The notes below the pieces were generated by a model that ran no database searches, had not been told where the DNA came from, and saw nothing but the letters and a program-made list of their open reading frames with translations. A stretch of 64,000 nucleotides of DNA, taken from Tritrichomonas foetus. Lineage: Eukaryota; Parabasalia; Tritrichomonadida; Tritrichomonadidae. Of the stretch, positions 9,217 to 20,527 are shown in pieces (position 1 is the stretch's first letter; every line of letters starts with the position of its first letter). The DNA lies in contig MLAK01001326.1 in the NCBI GenBank assembly GCA_001839685.1, positions 74,725 to 138,724 of the forward strand, in the 5' to 3' direction. Both the position numbers and the translations under genes were made by a program.

Positions 9217-12200
9217 TTACAAACACAGATATCTTTGATATTTGGCAATGAATTTCGTTCTGTATACTTCGTATTGTTGTGGAATGTACATTTCTTTAAC
9301 AGTTTCACAAACTCTGTATTGCTGGATTGTTTCAACAGATTCTTGATAAGTTCCCATGACGATTAAAGTTGAGAGTGCTGCAATTTGTGCCTTTTGGGAA
9401 GCACCTCTCATTACAGTTGGTATATATGCGATGTAGAATGAGAAATCAGACAAGTAAGTGACTCTAGCGATGGAATCAAAGAGTAACGAAGTTGGTAAAA
9501 GTAATTCGGGTTTAAAGTTTTCGAATGAGAATCTTAAGAATGCAAGGAAAACACCATACTCACTCAAAGTTTGAATAAATTTAATAATTTCTTCTTTGTT
9601 AGATCCAATAACTAATCTTCTAATTACTGGGATAATGGAAAGAACAGTTTCAATATCAGTGTCTTCAATAACATTCAATAAAAGTTGTGGGAACTTCGAA
9701 AGCTTTCTAAAGTGATGACGATAGCCTTCATTTTCAAATAAAGCAAGTGCAATCTTAAGTTGAATTCGGCAATCAATTGATTCCGATGTAATCCATCTTG
9801 TGTTCTTGAATAAAATAGGTGCACCATCATAATCACGCGCGATTATACATAATGGTTTATGTGCTTGTGGCTGTTTCTTGAGGATACTAATAAGTGCTTT
9901 CACAAGGGTTTCAGAATTTGGTAAAATAGGAATCCGTGAAAGGAATGAAAGTGCTGCTTGTACAGTGTCTGAGTCTTTGATGTGTTTGACAATTTTGGCC
10001 ATTGGAAGATCCTTCAAGTTAACAATAGAGTTAGAAAGTCCTGCATATCCAGCCTCAACAATTTTTGGGTCTTTCTTATCAAGTGCTTTAATAAATGCTG
10101 GAACAACTAAATAAGATTCATTAATATCGTTAATAAGTGTATTCAAAAGTTCTATGTATGAAACAGCGCGGTCAGAATCAAGGAAGATATCAGCAAGTGA
10201 AACTATTAATTCAATAATTGGTTTTGTTTTTCTTCTGCTGTACAATTCAAACAATGTGAAGAAGTTTGTAATGTAGCTCTTCACATAGACAGTCAGTTTC
10301 TTGGTGTATTCTACATTGATGTTATCTGGTATTCTTGTTGCTGTAATGATCAACAAAGAAAGTAATTGTGGAATTTCTGTTTGAACATTTTGGGATGGAA
10401 GGTTATCATAACATCCACTTGCAACGAATTCTTTGGTGAGTGAGGAATCTGAACCTAAAACTGAAGCAAGTGAGTTAATTACAATTGTTTGTTGTTCTGG
10501 AGTCATCTTGTTGGTAAGGTGCCTGTACATCACCTTGAAGAAGCTTTCTGCATGATCTTTTGGAAACTTGGTGAGAATTTGGTCCATGTTTTCTTTGAAG
10601 CGTGGGCTTTTGATGTTAATGATTGGTCTCATTGATTCATCAACATCAATTGGTTCTGGTTCGGGCTCTCTTTGTTCTTCTTGTATGGATTCTAGAAGTA
10701 AACCAGTTGATTCTTTCTTTTCACTTGTAGGAACCTTCTTGAGTACGATTCCAAATGCTGAAGCACCATATATTTCTGATTCTGCTTTGACTTCTTCTTT
10801 TTGTGCTGAGGTTTCTTCTTCTTTCTTGGCTTGTTCTTCTTCTTCCTTCTCCTCTTCAACCTTCTTGGGTTCAGCTGATGGTTCTGCAACAGCAGCAGGT
10901 TCTGGAGATGTTTCTGGTTCTTTGGTTTCTTCTTGTTTTTCTTGTTCGGCTGGCTTTTCTTCTGGTGTTGGAGTAGCTGCTTTTTCTTCTACCTCTTTTT
11001 GGGTCTTTTCTTTATCTAGTTCGACTGATGTCTCTGGGACTGGCTCTGATTGTTTAACTTCCAGTGCTTCTGGTTGTGGTGTTGTCTCTGGTTCGGCTGG
11101 TGTTTCTGGAGTAGGTACAATGAATTCAGCATGTACTTCAACTTTTTCTGCGGCTTCTTCCTCCTCCTCTTCTTCTTCATACTCGTATTCGTAAATAATT
11201 TGTGGTTGAGCTGGAACAGCAGCTTTCTCTTCTGTGGCTTCTTGAGGAGTTTTTATTGGTGAAACTTCAGGAGTGGGTTCTTCTTCTTTCTCTTGTTCAC
11301 CTTCGTCTTCAGACTGTTCGGAGCTGCTTTCAGATTCAGATTCACTTTCTGAATCAGAATCAGAATCTGAATCTGAATCTGAATCAGAACTTGAACCTGA
11401 ACTGTCACTTGAGTCGGATTCTGATCCAGATGACCTCTGAATGATTTTGATAACAATCTTTGGTGGAGCAATGACGGGAGATGGTGGTGGAATAGGTTCG
11501 TTAGGTCCGTCCACTAATTCTGGTGGTGGTGGCGCCTGGTCTGGGAAATCTTCGATCACCATATCTGAAATTGCTGGTGGTGGTGGGATATGATCTGGAA
11601 TGGCTAATTCTTTATTATCCTCTTCTTCTTCTTCCTCTTCTTCTTCATACTCAATAATTTCTTGTTCACCAGTGTAGAGATAGGCACTAATAGGAATGTG
11701 TGGTTGATGTTCATTACAGTATCGAGAATTGATGCCACATAATCGAATATCATATGATCGTTCAGTTGGTGTAACCATTGCAGTGATGTAGTTATTCATT
11801 GCATCTACCATGTTCAGGTCAGCATTCGCGAAGTGAACTTGCTTTAAGGCGAATGCTTCAAAAATTTGTTGGAAGGTAGGCCTTTTTTCTGGATCCTGTT
11901 TCCAGCAGGATTTGATCAAATCTCGAAGTGGCTTAGGAGCAGAGTCCGGAACACGGGGGCGTTTGCCGTGCGTAATAGCTGAGATGATTTTCGAACGGTC
12001 CATTCCACGATACGGCACCTTCTCTGTCAACATTTCATATAAAATCGAACCGAATGAAAAAGTATCGACTTTGTCAGTATAATTTGGTCCTTCGAACATT
12101 TCTGGTGCAAACCAGTTTGGTGGATCTGAATCGTTAATGCATCCGTTTCCATCGATATATCGTGAGATTCCGAAATCGATAATTTTTGGCAGGTAGTTAT

Positions 12201-12675
12201 CGTCCAAAAGAATGTTTGAAGATTTTAAGTCGCGGTGGATGATTTGATTCTGGTGAACGGAAAGCATACCATAAGCAATACCAATAGCGATAAGGTTTTT
12301 CTGCGTATCATTTAATGGGGCTGCCCCGTTGAGATGGAAAAGTGCATCATAAAGTGTTCCTCGAGGAACGTACTCAGTTACCACTGAAAAAGGTTTCTGT
12401 GGGCAATACCCCATTAATTGCAAAATAAAAGGATTGCTTAATGAGATAAGAACTCGAATTTCATGACCAAAGTAGATTTTGTCTTTTCCTTTTAACTCCT
12501 CGGCGTGGAGTACTTTGATGGCAACCTTCGTATTTGTCGGTTTGTGAGTTGCCAAGAATACGTCAGCGAATAAACCTTTACTAATGTTATTGCCGATTTG
12601 GAAATCGTCATAGTTTACTGAATAAGCTTCTATTGGCTGCAGAAGCTCATCAAGGTTGATATCGATTCCATCCAT
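9217..12675 (-). CDS. TKL-type protein kinase with long acidic/proline linker and HEAT/ARM-like tail
   Basis: An 1152-residue protein. The N-terminal kinase domain (~22-280) has VAIK (K54), the alpha-C HEI (E72), HRDLKSSN (147-154), DFG (167-169) and FAPE (189-192), so the catalytic residues are complete. The glycine loop is degenerate: ISKGLFADV replaces GxGxxG, keeping only the middle glycine. The spacing and the SSNILLDD and RPTFQQIF features place it in the tyrosine-kinase-like group, which is abundant in trichomonads. Residues ~345-690 are disordered, with runs of E, PPP and S/D repeats and many E-P-E stretches. From ~690 the chain is helical and repeat-like (HEAT/ARM style). Substrate and pathway are unknown. 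CTATGAAAAAGTTG lies upstream of the ATG. Confidence 0.8.
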   Translation of the reverse strand: MDGIDINLDELLQPIEAYSVNYDDFQIGNNISKGLFADVFLATHKPTNTKVAIKVLHAEELKGKDKIYFGHEIRVLISLSNPFILQLMGYCPQKPFSVVTEYVPRGTLYDALFHLNGAAPLNDTQKNLIAIGIAYGMLSVHQNQIIHRDLKSSNILLDDNYLPKIIDFGISRYIDGNGCINDSDPPNWFAPEMFEGPNYTDKVDTFSFGSILYEMLTEKVPYRGMDRSKIISAITHGKRPRVPDSAPKPLRDLIKSCWKQDPEKRPTFQQIFEAFALKQVHFANADLNMVDAMNNYITAMVTPTERSYDIRLCGINSRYCNEHQPHIPISAYLYTGEQEIIEYEEEEEEEEEDNKELAIPDHIPPPPAISDMVIEDFPDQAPPPPELVDGPNEPIPPPSPVIAPPKIVIKIIQRSSGSESDSSDSSGSSSDSDSDSDSDSDSESESESESSSEQSEDEGEQEKEEEPTPEVSPIKTPQEATEEKAAVPAQPQIIYEYEYEEEEEEEEAAEKVEVHAEFIVPTPETPAEPETTPQPEALEVKQSEPVPETSVELDKEKTQKEVEEKAATPTPEEKPAEQEKQEETKEPETSPEPAAVAEPSAEPKKVEEEKEEEEQAKKEEETSAQKEEVKAESEIYGASAFGIVLKKVPTSEKKESTGLLLESIQEEQREPEPEPIDVDESMRPIINIKSPRFKENMDQILTKFPKDHAESFFKVMYRHLTNKMTPEQQTIVINSLASVLGSDSSLTKEFVASGCYDNLPSQNVQTEIPQLLSLLIITATRIPDNINVEYTKKLTVYVKSYITNFFTLFELYSRRKTKPIIELIVSLADIFLDSDRAVSYIELLNTLINDINESYLVVPAFIKALDKKDPKIVEAGYAGLSNSIVNLKDLPMAKIVKHIKDSDTVQAALSFLSRIPILPNSETLVKALISILKKQPQAHKPLCIIARDYDGAPILFKNTRWITSESIDCRIQLKIALALFENEGYRHHFRKLSKFPQLLLNVIEDTDIETVLSIIPVIRRLVIGSNKEEIIKFIQTLSEYGVFLAFLRFSFENFKPELLLPTSLLFDSIARVTYLSDFSFYIAYIPTVMRGASQKAQIAALSTLIVMGTYQESVETIQQYRVCETVKEMYIPQQYEVYRTKFIAKYQRYLCL

Positions 12676-13247
12676 TGATTTTTACTATTTCAACTTTTTC
12701 ATAGAAAAATTAGACTGTAGAGGTGAAATTTCCTCCATTGCAATACTTATTCAATTCTCAAATTTGTATCATGATTGAAAAAAGAAGTATTCAATTTCAC
12801 AAATCTTCATATATTGAATTTTATTAATAACAATTGAAATGTATTTTACAATTATGAAAAAAATAAATAAATTGACAGTATCGTTAATTATTGTAATATA
12901 CTCATTGATTAAATTGAAAGAAAAACTATTACCCATTGAGCAAAAACAAACAAAAAATACTTCACTTTTAAAAAATCTGATAACCATCTCTAAAATACCG
13001 TATAAAATGAATGTTATTATTACTAATGATATCTTGAATGTACTTTCCATTTTTCGCCAGGCTAATCACTGATCAATCATGATTAATTCTTAATTCATTT
13101 TTTCAAATTCAGGGAAATTGTTAATTAAGAAGGTTGTTCTATTGGGAAAAATTGTATAAAACCCTATCTGAGAAAAAAACATGAAAAAAAAAGGAAAGAA
13201 ATTTATTTTATGGAATTTTCTTATAAAAAAGTGCGTTACAAATATAT
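12676..13247. other. Spacer, nothing recognised
   Basis: AT-rich spacer of ~570 bases between two minus-strand genes. The short frames here on both strands have lysine/isoleucine-rich composition typical of random AT-rich DNA. The kinase promoter region with its GAAAAAGTTG motif is at the left edge. Confidence 0.55.
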
Positions 13248-15827
13248 TTATTGTGAATTATCAGTTTGTGCAGCTGTAAAAGAAACAATTCCTTGCATAA
13301 TAGCTTCGGCAGATTCTGATGTAGAATTGCTTACGAAATCTTCTGGGAATGGAGCAGGAATCTTTGGACTTTCTTCAGTTTCTACAATCATTTGTGTATA
13401 ATCAACAGTGCATTCATTCTCTTTAAAGAAGATTAAATGATTAATTTGTTCTTCTTCTGCTACTCTCTTAAGCATGTATGCTATTGCCGTATCAGCAATA
13501 GTCTTTCTACGTTCATAGTGTGATTGTATCCATTTAGTTGAATCATCAACATAAGCATCAAAGCTTTGTTGAACAACATTTATTTCATCACGTGCAAATT
13601 CATTTATTTGATCCATTCGAGTGATTAAATAAGCATCATCATCAGCAAACGCAGGTGTGAATTCTTCAAGTGCAGAAATTTTAAAGGGTGCAAATGGATT
13701 CTTATCTTTTCCTGTACGTGCTTTACCTCTTGTTGAGACAGGTGTTGTAGATCGTACATAAATAACAGAAGCATCTGTTACGTATTTCTTTGTAGCTTCA
13801 AGCTGTTCAAAAAGTGGTGATTCAAATGGTTGAAGTTTATTTTCGACTCTGTTTCGTGAAGTTGGGGTATTTCGTTGGGCTTTCTTGGCACCTTTGCGTG
13901 TTTTGTCTCGACTTGGATCAACCACTTGATTTAATTTACGACGTGGTAAAGGTGGAACTAAGTCAACATCTGAAACAACTTGATTGAAATCAAGCATTAA
14001 AGATCGAGTTGAAACCCATCGATCAAGTTCTGCTTGTGCAAGCATTGTACAAGCATTATTCACAAGTTCAAATAGTGTGGTACGGAATGGTGCATTTAAT
14101 AAATCTTTTTGTTTTTGCTCTTCTTCTGTTTTCCTATCATTTTCTATTTGTACAAGATTTTCACGTAATGCATTAACTCTCAATGCACATTCATCTTTTA
14201 CTTTTTGTATTCTTCTCATACTTCTTTCAACATTTGTGCAATGCCATTCTTGAAATTCAATAACAAGGTGTTGGGAAGAACCTGGACGACATAAAAATTC
14301 TTGCATTTCTGTTCGAGCTTTCTCAAGGTGTCCAATAATCAATAAATGAATTTGTTGTAAAAGTTCAAAAGAACGTTTGACAGATTCATTATAAGATGCT
14401 TCAATTGATTCCCACTGAGAAAGGAAGAACAGTTGTATGTCCTTGTCAATTCCTTTAACTGCTTGAAGAAGAGATGGAATGACGGCATCTGGTGAATATT
14501 TAGGTGCAATTGTGGCAGGAATGTCATTAACTAATTCAGATACGTCAGAAATGACTTTTTCTGTAATTTCACGTGATTCAATTTGAACACGATGATAGAG
14601 ATCCTTGATGGATGATTCAATTAATCCAAAATTGGCTTTCATTGTGGTTGAACGTGGTGCAAATTGAATTATATCATAATGTGGATCAGATACTTTTTGA
14701 AGACGAACTAAGGGTGCAACTGTGTCAAGATCAAGATTTCTAATATCATATTTATTTCCATTTTCTGGATCTTCAAGTTCTGCAAGAACATCACGAAGAA
14801 CAGTTTCATCAGAAATGTCCAATTCGATAACCATATCAAATGGCTCGATTGTTGATGGAATTGGCTTTGGCAAAAACTTGGTTGACTCAACTTCAGCTTT
14901 AACTGGGTTGAAAAGTTCATAAATATCGCTATATTCTTTCGGTGTTCTTGGGAATCCAAAAATGAGTAAATCTTCTTCAGATTGTGAAAGAAGCTCAAAT
15001 AATTCAGTCACTGCATTTTGGAAGTGTGTCGCAAAAACGGCTCTCCATCCAAGAGTTGAAGCTAACTTTGAACATTGTGTTTCATTGAAAACTAACGGCT
15101 TTGTAATGATGCAGACGGCTCTACCTCTTCTTTCAACAAGTGGAGGTGTCATCGATTCTGGTTTGAATGCTTCAATCATTGTTACAAATAGTCTCTGCGT
15201 GTCTGGCCGGAGTGGCATCAAATAATTATCAACTGCGAATTCTGGAATAAATTCTGAATCTTTCTCAAAATGGATTGATTTTTGATGGAAAGATTTCAGA
15301 ATTTGATTATAAAATGATGGTACAAATGATAGCGTATCGGCTATATTTGCCAATTCAACTGCACTTGAAATAATTAAATCTGTCGCGTCTTTTGTTGTTT
15401 GGTTGATAAATTCATTTGAATCAGTATCAATTTTTTGACACCATTGTTCACAACGATTTAATTGTGTTTTGACGGCAAATTCATATTCTTCGTGCAATTT
15501 GTCAATAAGTTTATCAACTCGATCTTGTGAGACAGCAAAATCCCTTTTCCTTTGTTGAACATATTCTTCATTCCTGTGAATTCGATTATCTATGAAAATA
15601 TCTTTGTTAGCATAAGCTTTCTTGAATTTCTGCTTCAAATCAACCTCAACTTCGGCTGGTCTCCTTATTCGTTTATAAAGATATTCTCCATAAGAATTGT
15701 TAAAGAAAGCATTTACGTTTTCTGAGCATTTCGAATGTAAAACTGAACGATTATGATCAAGAAACTCGAGGCATTTTTCTTCTTCGAATCTTCTTGCTTT
15801 AAGTGCAGCAAAAACGTCTCCTTCCAT
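13248..15827 (-). CDS. Large coiled-coil protein of unknown function
   Basis: An 859-residue, mostly helical, charged protein. Heptad-rich stretches occur at ~60-180 (ELKQKF-type, with RRKRDFAVSQDRVDKLIDKL) and at ~480-600. A basic region with RKGAKKAQR follows near 640-660, and more coiled coil lies at ~730-800. There is no catalytic motif, signal peptide or membrane span. The make-up resembles axonemal or cytoskeletal coiled-coil proteins such as the CCDC180 (DUF4455/DUF4456) type, but this is only a resemblance in layout. The sequence upstream of the ATG contains TTAACTAACGTACAG. Confidence 0.6.
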   Translation of the reverse strand: MEGDVFAALKARRFEEEKCLEFLDHNRSVLHSKCSENVNAFFNNSYGEYLYKRIRRPAEVEVDLKQKFKKAYANKDIFIDNRIHRNEEYVQQRKRDFAVSQDRVDKLIDKLHEEYEFAVKTQLNRCEQWCQKIDTDSNEFINQTTKDATDLIISSAVELANIADTLSFVPSFYNQILKSFHQKSIHFEKDSEFIPEFAVDNYLMPLRPDTQRLFVTMIEAFKPESMTPPLVERRGRAVCIITKPLVFNETQCSKLASTLGWRAVFATHFQNAVTELFELLSQSEEDLLIFGFPRTPKEYSDIYELFNPVKAEVESTKFLPKPIPSTIEPFDMVIELDISDETVLRDVLAELEDPENGNKYDIRNLDLDTVAPLVRLQKVSDPHYDIIQFAPRSTTMKANFGLIESSIKDLYHRVQIESREITEKVISDVSELVNDIPATIAPKYSPDAVIPSLLQAVKGIDKDIQLFFLSQWESIEASYNESVKRSFELLQQIHLLIIGHLEKARTEMQEFLCRPGSSQHLVIEFQEWHCTNVERSMRRIQKVKDECALRVNALRENLVQIENDRKTEEEQKQKDLLNAPFRTTLFELVNNACTMLAQAELDRWVSTRSLMLDFNQVVSDVDLVPPLPRRKLNQVVDPSRDKTRKGAKKAQRNTPTSRNRVENKLQPFESPLFEQLEATKKYVTDASVIYVRSTTPVSTRGKARTGKDKNPFAPFKISALEEFTPAFADDDAYLITRMDQINEFARDEINVVQQSFDAYVDDSTKWIQSHYERRKTIADTAIAYMLKRVAEEEQINHLIFFKENECTVDYTQMIVETEESPKIPAPFPEDFVSNSTSESAEAIMQGIVSFTAAQTDNSQ

Positions 15828-16886
15828 TTCTGTACGTTAGTTAATTTTTTAACGATTGATAAAATAAAGAATCTATCGGACATAATAAACGGTTAATGGT
15901 GAAAGTATATGAATATTCGGAAAGAATTAAATTGACTGCATATATGGTCATAAAATGAGAAATGAAGTAAGGTATTTCCCTAAAAATTAATTTAATCAGT
16001 CCTAGAATTAGTTCATCGTAAGATAATAATATCACGTGTAAATAAACTTCAAATTTTAAAAAATGTCGCCATCTGATTAATTGTTAAGGTGATGAGCTTG
16101 TTTTTTTAACAAATTCTTTTCCCCAATTGTAATTCACGAATTTACAATATAAGATTAAGGAATGGTGACATCATGGACGATTTTTTCAAACAATAATCAC
16201 ATGGAAATAGTTTTTTTCTTACTATTAATTATATCAAAGGTGTGATTCTTTCATATGATGTTTAATATCAGCTAAACCGAGAACATGATATATAATTTAA
16301 AGAGCTATTTAGAAAAAGTGGGTGGTAGACTGAAAACATTCACACCTGAGATGGAAACTTTCTTTTTGAAATCGACTTCTTTTGGTTCTTTTACATTGTG
16401 GGGATTCATCCTTTTCTACGTCATAAAATTACTCTCAATCTCCTTTTGAAGCTACTATTTTGGCACACATTGACATGATTTCAACTCCACTCATTGATTC
16501 ATCAGTGATTTCACAACAACTAATGTATTTAGTAAAGATTAAGAAGAAATCAGATTAATGGCAGTCTTTGAAATTGGAACAAAATGGAAAATTTTTAAGT
16601 AAAGACTACCAGGAAGATAAGCAGGTGATATCAAAATTCATTATATTAAATCAATGAAGAAGCAAATTAGCGGGAAAAGCTAAAATATTTTTTTTCTGTG
16701 AGGTCCCTGAAATCATTTTCGAAAAATAGAGATGATTTTGAATGACAACAGAAATGACCTTTAAGTAAAAAACAATGGCATTATATTTTTTTCTGTAGAA
16801 AAAATCTCACATTCAAAATCACAAATTATTGAATAGAATGTCAATTTTTTCGAATTGACAAACTTTGGTTGTGGGCCAAAAAATAA
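15828..16886. other. Spacer with a possible decayed coding remnant
   Basis: About 1.06 kb between divergently transcribed genes. Minus-strand translation of roughly 16420-16570 gives an open run (FFLIFTKYISCCEITDESMS, then GVEIMSMCAKIVASKGD) ending in a stop, and the same frame continues past two stops with lysine/arginine-rich sequence to ~16320. This could be a decayed gene fragment; I do not recognise it. The rest shows nothing. Confidence 0.3.
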
Positions 16887-18944
16887 ATGAAAATAACTGA
16901 ATTATGTCTTCAGTTTCAAGAAGAATTTGAAAAAATAAAGACACTTCAAGAGTCTATCCGACACATTTCAGAAGAAACATTCAATCAAGTTCTTCAGGAC
17001 TTCGCTTTTGCCTTCAATAATAAAGAACTCCTCTATAGTTTATTAGTTTCATTAAAAAATATTATCAATTCCAGACCCAAACAATATGATATCTACATTC
17101 GGCTATTATGTGAAGTTCTCAAATCAGTAAAAAATTTCCATTTTAATATAAATTCGTTAGCTTTTCTCTTCCCAAATTTTAATATCATTTGCTCACTATT
17201 AGCAGCAGGAATTATTAGTAAAAAGAAAATTTTAAAGCTACATAAAGTACTTAAATTTGGTACTTTTGACTATGATTCGATTCTTGAAAACTCCGATTTT
17301 TCGATATTTAATGAAAAAGAAATCTACCAAATAATGAAAGAGTCATTTCCACCCAGAACAGTAAAAAAACCTGATTTTCGATTAATCACTATTATTATTA
17401 ATGATGATTTAGACAGTTTTCAAGATTTAGTTTCTAAAGAAGATCTTAATATAGATAGTCAAATCTATCTTGGTAAACTAGATACGATTTTCAAAAAGGA
17501 ATGTTTTTTGATTGAATATGCAGCTTTTTATGGATCAATAAAAATTGTGAAATATTTGATTCTTCAAGGTGCAAAATTACCCAAAAAATTGATGGAATAT
17601 GCAGTTTTGGGAAATAATAATGAGATAATTCATATTGTTGAACAAAAAATTCAAGAAAAAATAGACCAAACTGTTCTTTTAGAAGCTATCCGCTATCACC
17701 AAAATGAGCTTGCTCACTATTTAATAGAGAATTATGACATTCATCTTAACATTGATTCATTGATCAGTAGCATTAAGAGTTTCAATATCGAATTCTTTGA
17801 AAAGTCTTTAAATTGTATAACAGAAAATGACATTAACAATATAGGTATAAACAAGAAAACTTGCATTTATCTGGCCTGCAAAACTGGACAGCTTTATATC
17901 CTTCGATTTTTAGAAAAAATCGATGGGATTGATATAAACAAAAGTGTGAAAAAAGGCAGATGGGCTGAAGACATTCCTTTGGCAATTGCAGTTAACAGAA
18001 GTTTTGTTGAAATTGTGGATCACATGATTCAAAATTCTTCAATTTCTATTAATAAAATTGTTGAGGATCATTCAATTGTATCATTAGCAGTAGCGAAAGG
18101 AAATACTAAAATAGTAAAATTGCTATTAACACATCCAAAAATTGATGTAAATCAATTTATTGAAGATGATGCACCATTATTAATAGCATCACAACAAGCT
18201 AATTTAGAAATATTTAAGTCAATTGTTGAAGCAAAGGGTGTAGATTTACGGATTCAAGATGATAATGGCCTTTCTGCAATTCACTATACTGTAATGTATG
18301 GAAATATTCCAAAAATAGATTATTTATTAAAATATCATGGAGATATTGTCAAATTAGAATCCAAAGATTGTCATGGCGTTTCATTTTTTATTAATTTGAC
18401 TCCTATTCATTATGCAGCAATTCATGATAAAATAGAAAGTTTTGAATATATATATTCGTTGCCAAACTTTAATATCGATTGGTTCTTAGCCAAAACTCGT
18501 GATAATGCAACTCCTTTCATTTTGGCTGCTTCAAATGGCTCAATAAATATTGTAAAGTTTTTAATAAAACTAAAAGAAATTGATGTTCAAGAGGAAAATA
18601 GCAGTGGATATAATTCTCTTCATTTAGCATCTCTAAATGGTAAAAATAAGATAGTTGAAATTCTTGTTGAGTATATTAATGTTAATAAGCAAAATAAAAT
18701 TTTATTTTATATTTAATGATGTTGATCCACATTTTATTGGTGTCTTCTTATATTTAACGATACTCCATTGCATCTAGCAACAACAAATAGGCATATAGAG
18801 GTTGTTAATACCTTACTCTCGATTAAAGAATTAGATAAAAGTATTAAAAATAAAATTCTTTTAAACTTTTATGAAAATAGGACAGCCCTTGATATTGCAA
18901 TTTGGAGAAATAATCAAACTTTAATCGATATTCTCAGTCCCTAA
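16887..18944 (+). pseudogene. Ankyrin-repeat protein of the trichomonad type, interrupted by stops near its end
   Basis: The ATG at 16887 opens 609 codons ending at a TAA at 18714-18716. An N-terminal helical region (~1-160) without repeats is followed by at least ten ankyrin-like units (LIEYAAFYGSIKIVKYLILQ, CIYLACKTGQLYILRFLEKI, SLAVAKGNTKIVKLLLTHPK, SLHLASLNGKNKIVEILVEY). After ~40 bases holding three in-frame stops, the same frame resumes ankyrin sequence (NDTPLHLATTNRHIEVVNTL, 18756 onward) and ends at 18942-18944 after DILSP. The original gene was therefore probably ~685 residues. The disrupting stretch is T-rich. The 609-residue part may still be expressed. Ankyrin repeats mediate protein contacts; partner unknown. 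Confidence 0.6.
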
Positions 18945-20527
18945 AAGTTCTCTTAGTATAATCATCTCAACTTATTATATTAAATAGTTGCATTCATGAA
19001 TTTTCTCACATTATTAATCGCAATAATTAAAGCGTCTTCATATAATGAGTATAAGACATCAAAAATTCTTTTTTGGACAAAATAATTCGTATATTCAAGT
19101 AATTTTCAACTTGAATTAACAAATATGAGAAAAAAAATTATAAGATAATATATAATTTACTCAATGGAAAAAAGAATCAAAATGAGTACTTGTAATTCAT
19201 AATCAAGAAAAATGTTTATTTTGTCAGTCATTAATCAAATTTTCTATGATAGAGGGATCATCGCAAATGTGAATATTTAATATAGCGTAATAAATCCCAA
19301 AATTAATATATGACTAACTGCATTTTAATCTTCTTTTTTGATAAAATATCATTTTTTGTTGTTGAAATAGTAATTACAAATGTGAGCATGATTGTTTTGT
19401 CGTGAACTTATTTTAATTCAACTCCGACAAAAAAAAAATGCTTTTAAAAATCTGAATTAGAATAATCCATAAATATCTTTGACATTTTGAGGTTAAATGC
19501 AGGTAATATTTATTCCTGAGACGAGCAGAGATCTCTAATCTCCAAAAATGATATACGATTTTTTCACAAGTCGTTGTTTGATTGTTTTAATTGGAAATCA
19601 CATATAGCGATATCTCCTCTGTAAACTAAGAAACCACTCTTTACTAAATTGCAATAGTAATACAATATCACGAGAAACATCTCGTAAATACCAAAACACT
19701 CTCATATGGATGCAGAATTGATAATAACTAAATACCCTTCATACCGAAATAATAAATCAATATAGATTTCCCAAGACCATATATAAGACTGTATTATCAT
19801 CAGATTCAATATTAGCTTCAAACATATGCGGTGAATACGTATGGGACGAAAGTTGGATTCTATGACTCAGTTCGAAAACTTAACATGCATTTATCAACAG
19901 GGGTCGGATTTGTATCATTATTAAAACATTCTATTGCTAGTGGAAAATGAGCATTTGTTTCAAAATTACATTATTCATGAATAGATTTATAGAAAAGACC
20001 ATATTTTGAAGCAATATTTATTTTCACAATTCGAATTCGAATGGTAGAAATCAATAAACCCATGAACTTTTTTGTGATTTTATAGGTTGATGAATTATCT
20101 GTGAAATACCTGTTGACTAATACACCCGATAAAAATCAGACACATTCATCCCTCTCAAGAATTACATCGTAGAATTTAACAATAGTCTGAATTGATTGAT
20201 ATATATTAATCAAGTATTTTAACATGAGTATCTTTATTTCATTTCATTGATATCATTTTTATCCTTTTGGTGGAAATGATAACAATATTTATTAGTTTGA
20301 CCCTATAGATCCAAAAAAGAATTTAAAAGGTCAAATAAATCGTAAGAATTCATTATCAATTGAATCATCTTCATGGTCCATTTTATCTAATTTCATTGCG
20401 ACAACAATTTTTATATATGATTCATGCCTTTCAAAGAACATAAATAATAATTATTATTATAATAATAATGAGTTATCTTAAAAAAACATTTTATTTTACC
20501 GCAAAAAAATACATATAATATAATTCA
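18945..20527. other. Gene-poor stretch of 1.6 kb
   Basis: The longest stretch in the window without a recognisable gene. It is AT-rich. One plus-strand run of 44 open codons (19816-19950; TYGTKVGFYDSVRKLNMHLS and GVGFVSLLKHSIASGK) has protein-like composition and no start, and may be a relic. A small AT palindromic microsatellite lies near 20450-20470. Confidence 0.4.

Noticed and set aside
10568..11194. 208-codon plus-strand open frame, serine-rich
   Set aside because: Exact antisense of the E/A/P-rich linker of the kinase gene; composition is a by-product of the low-complexity codons.
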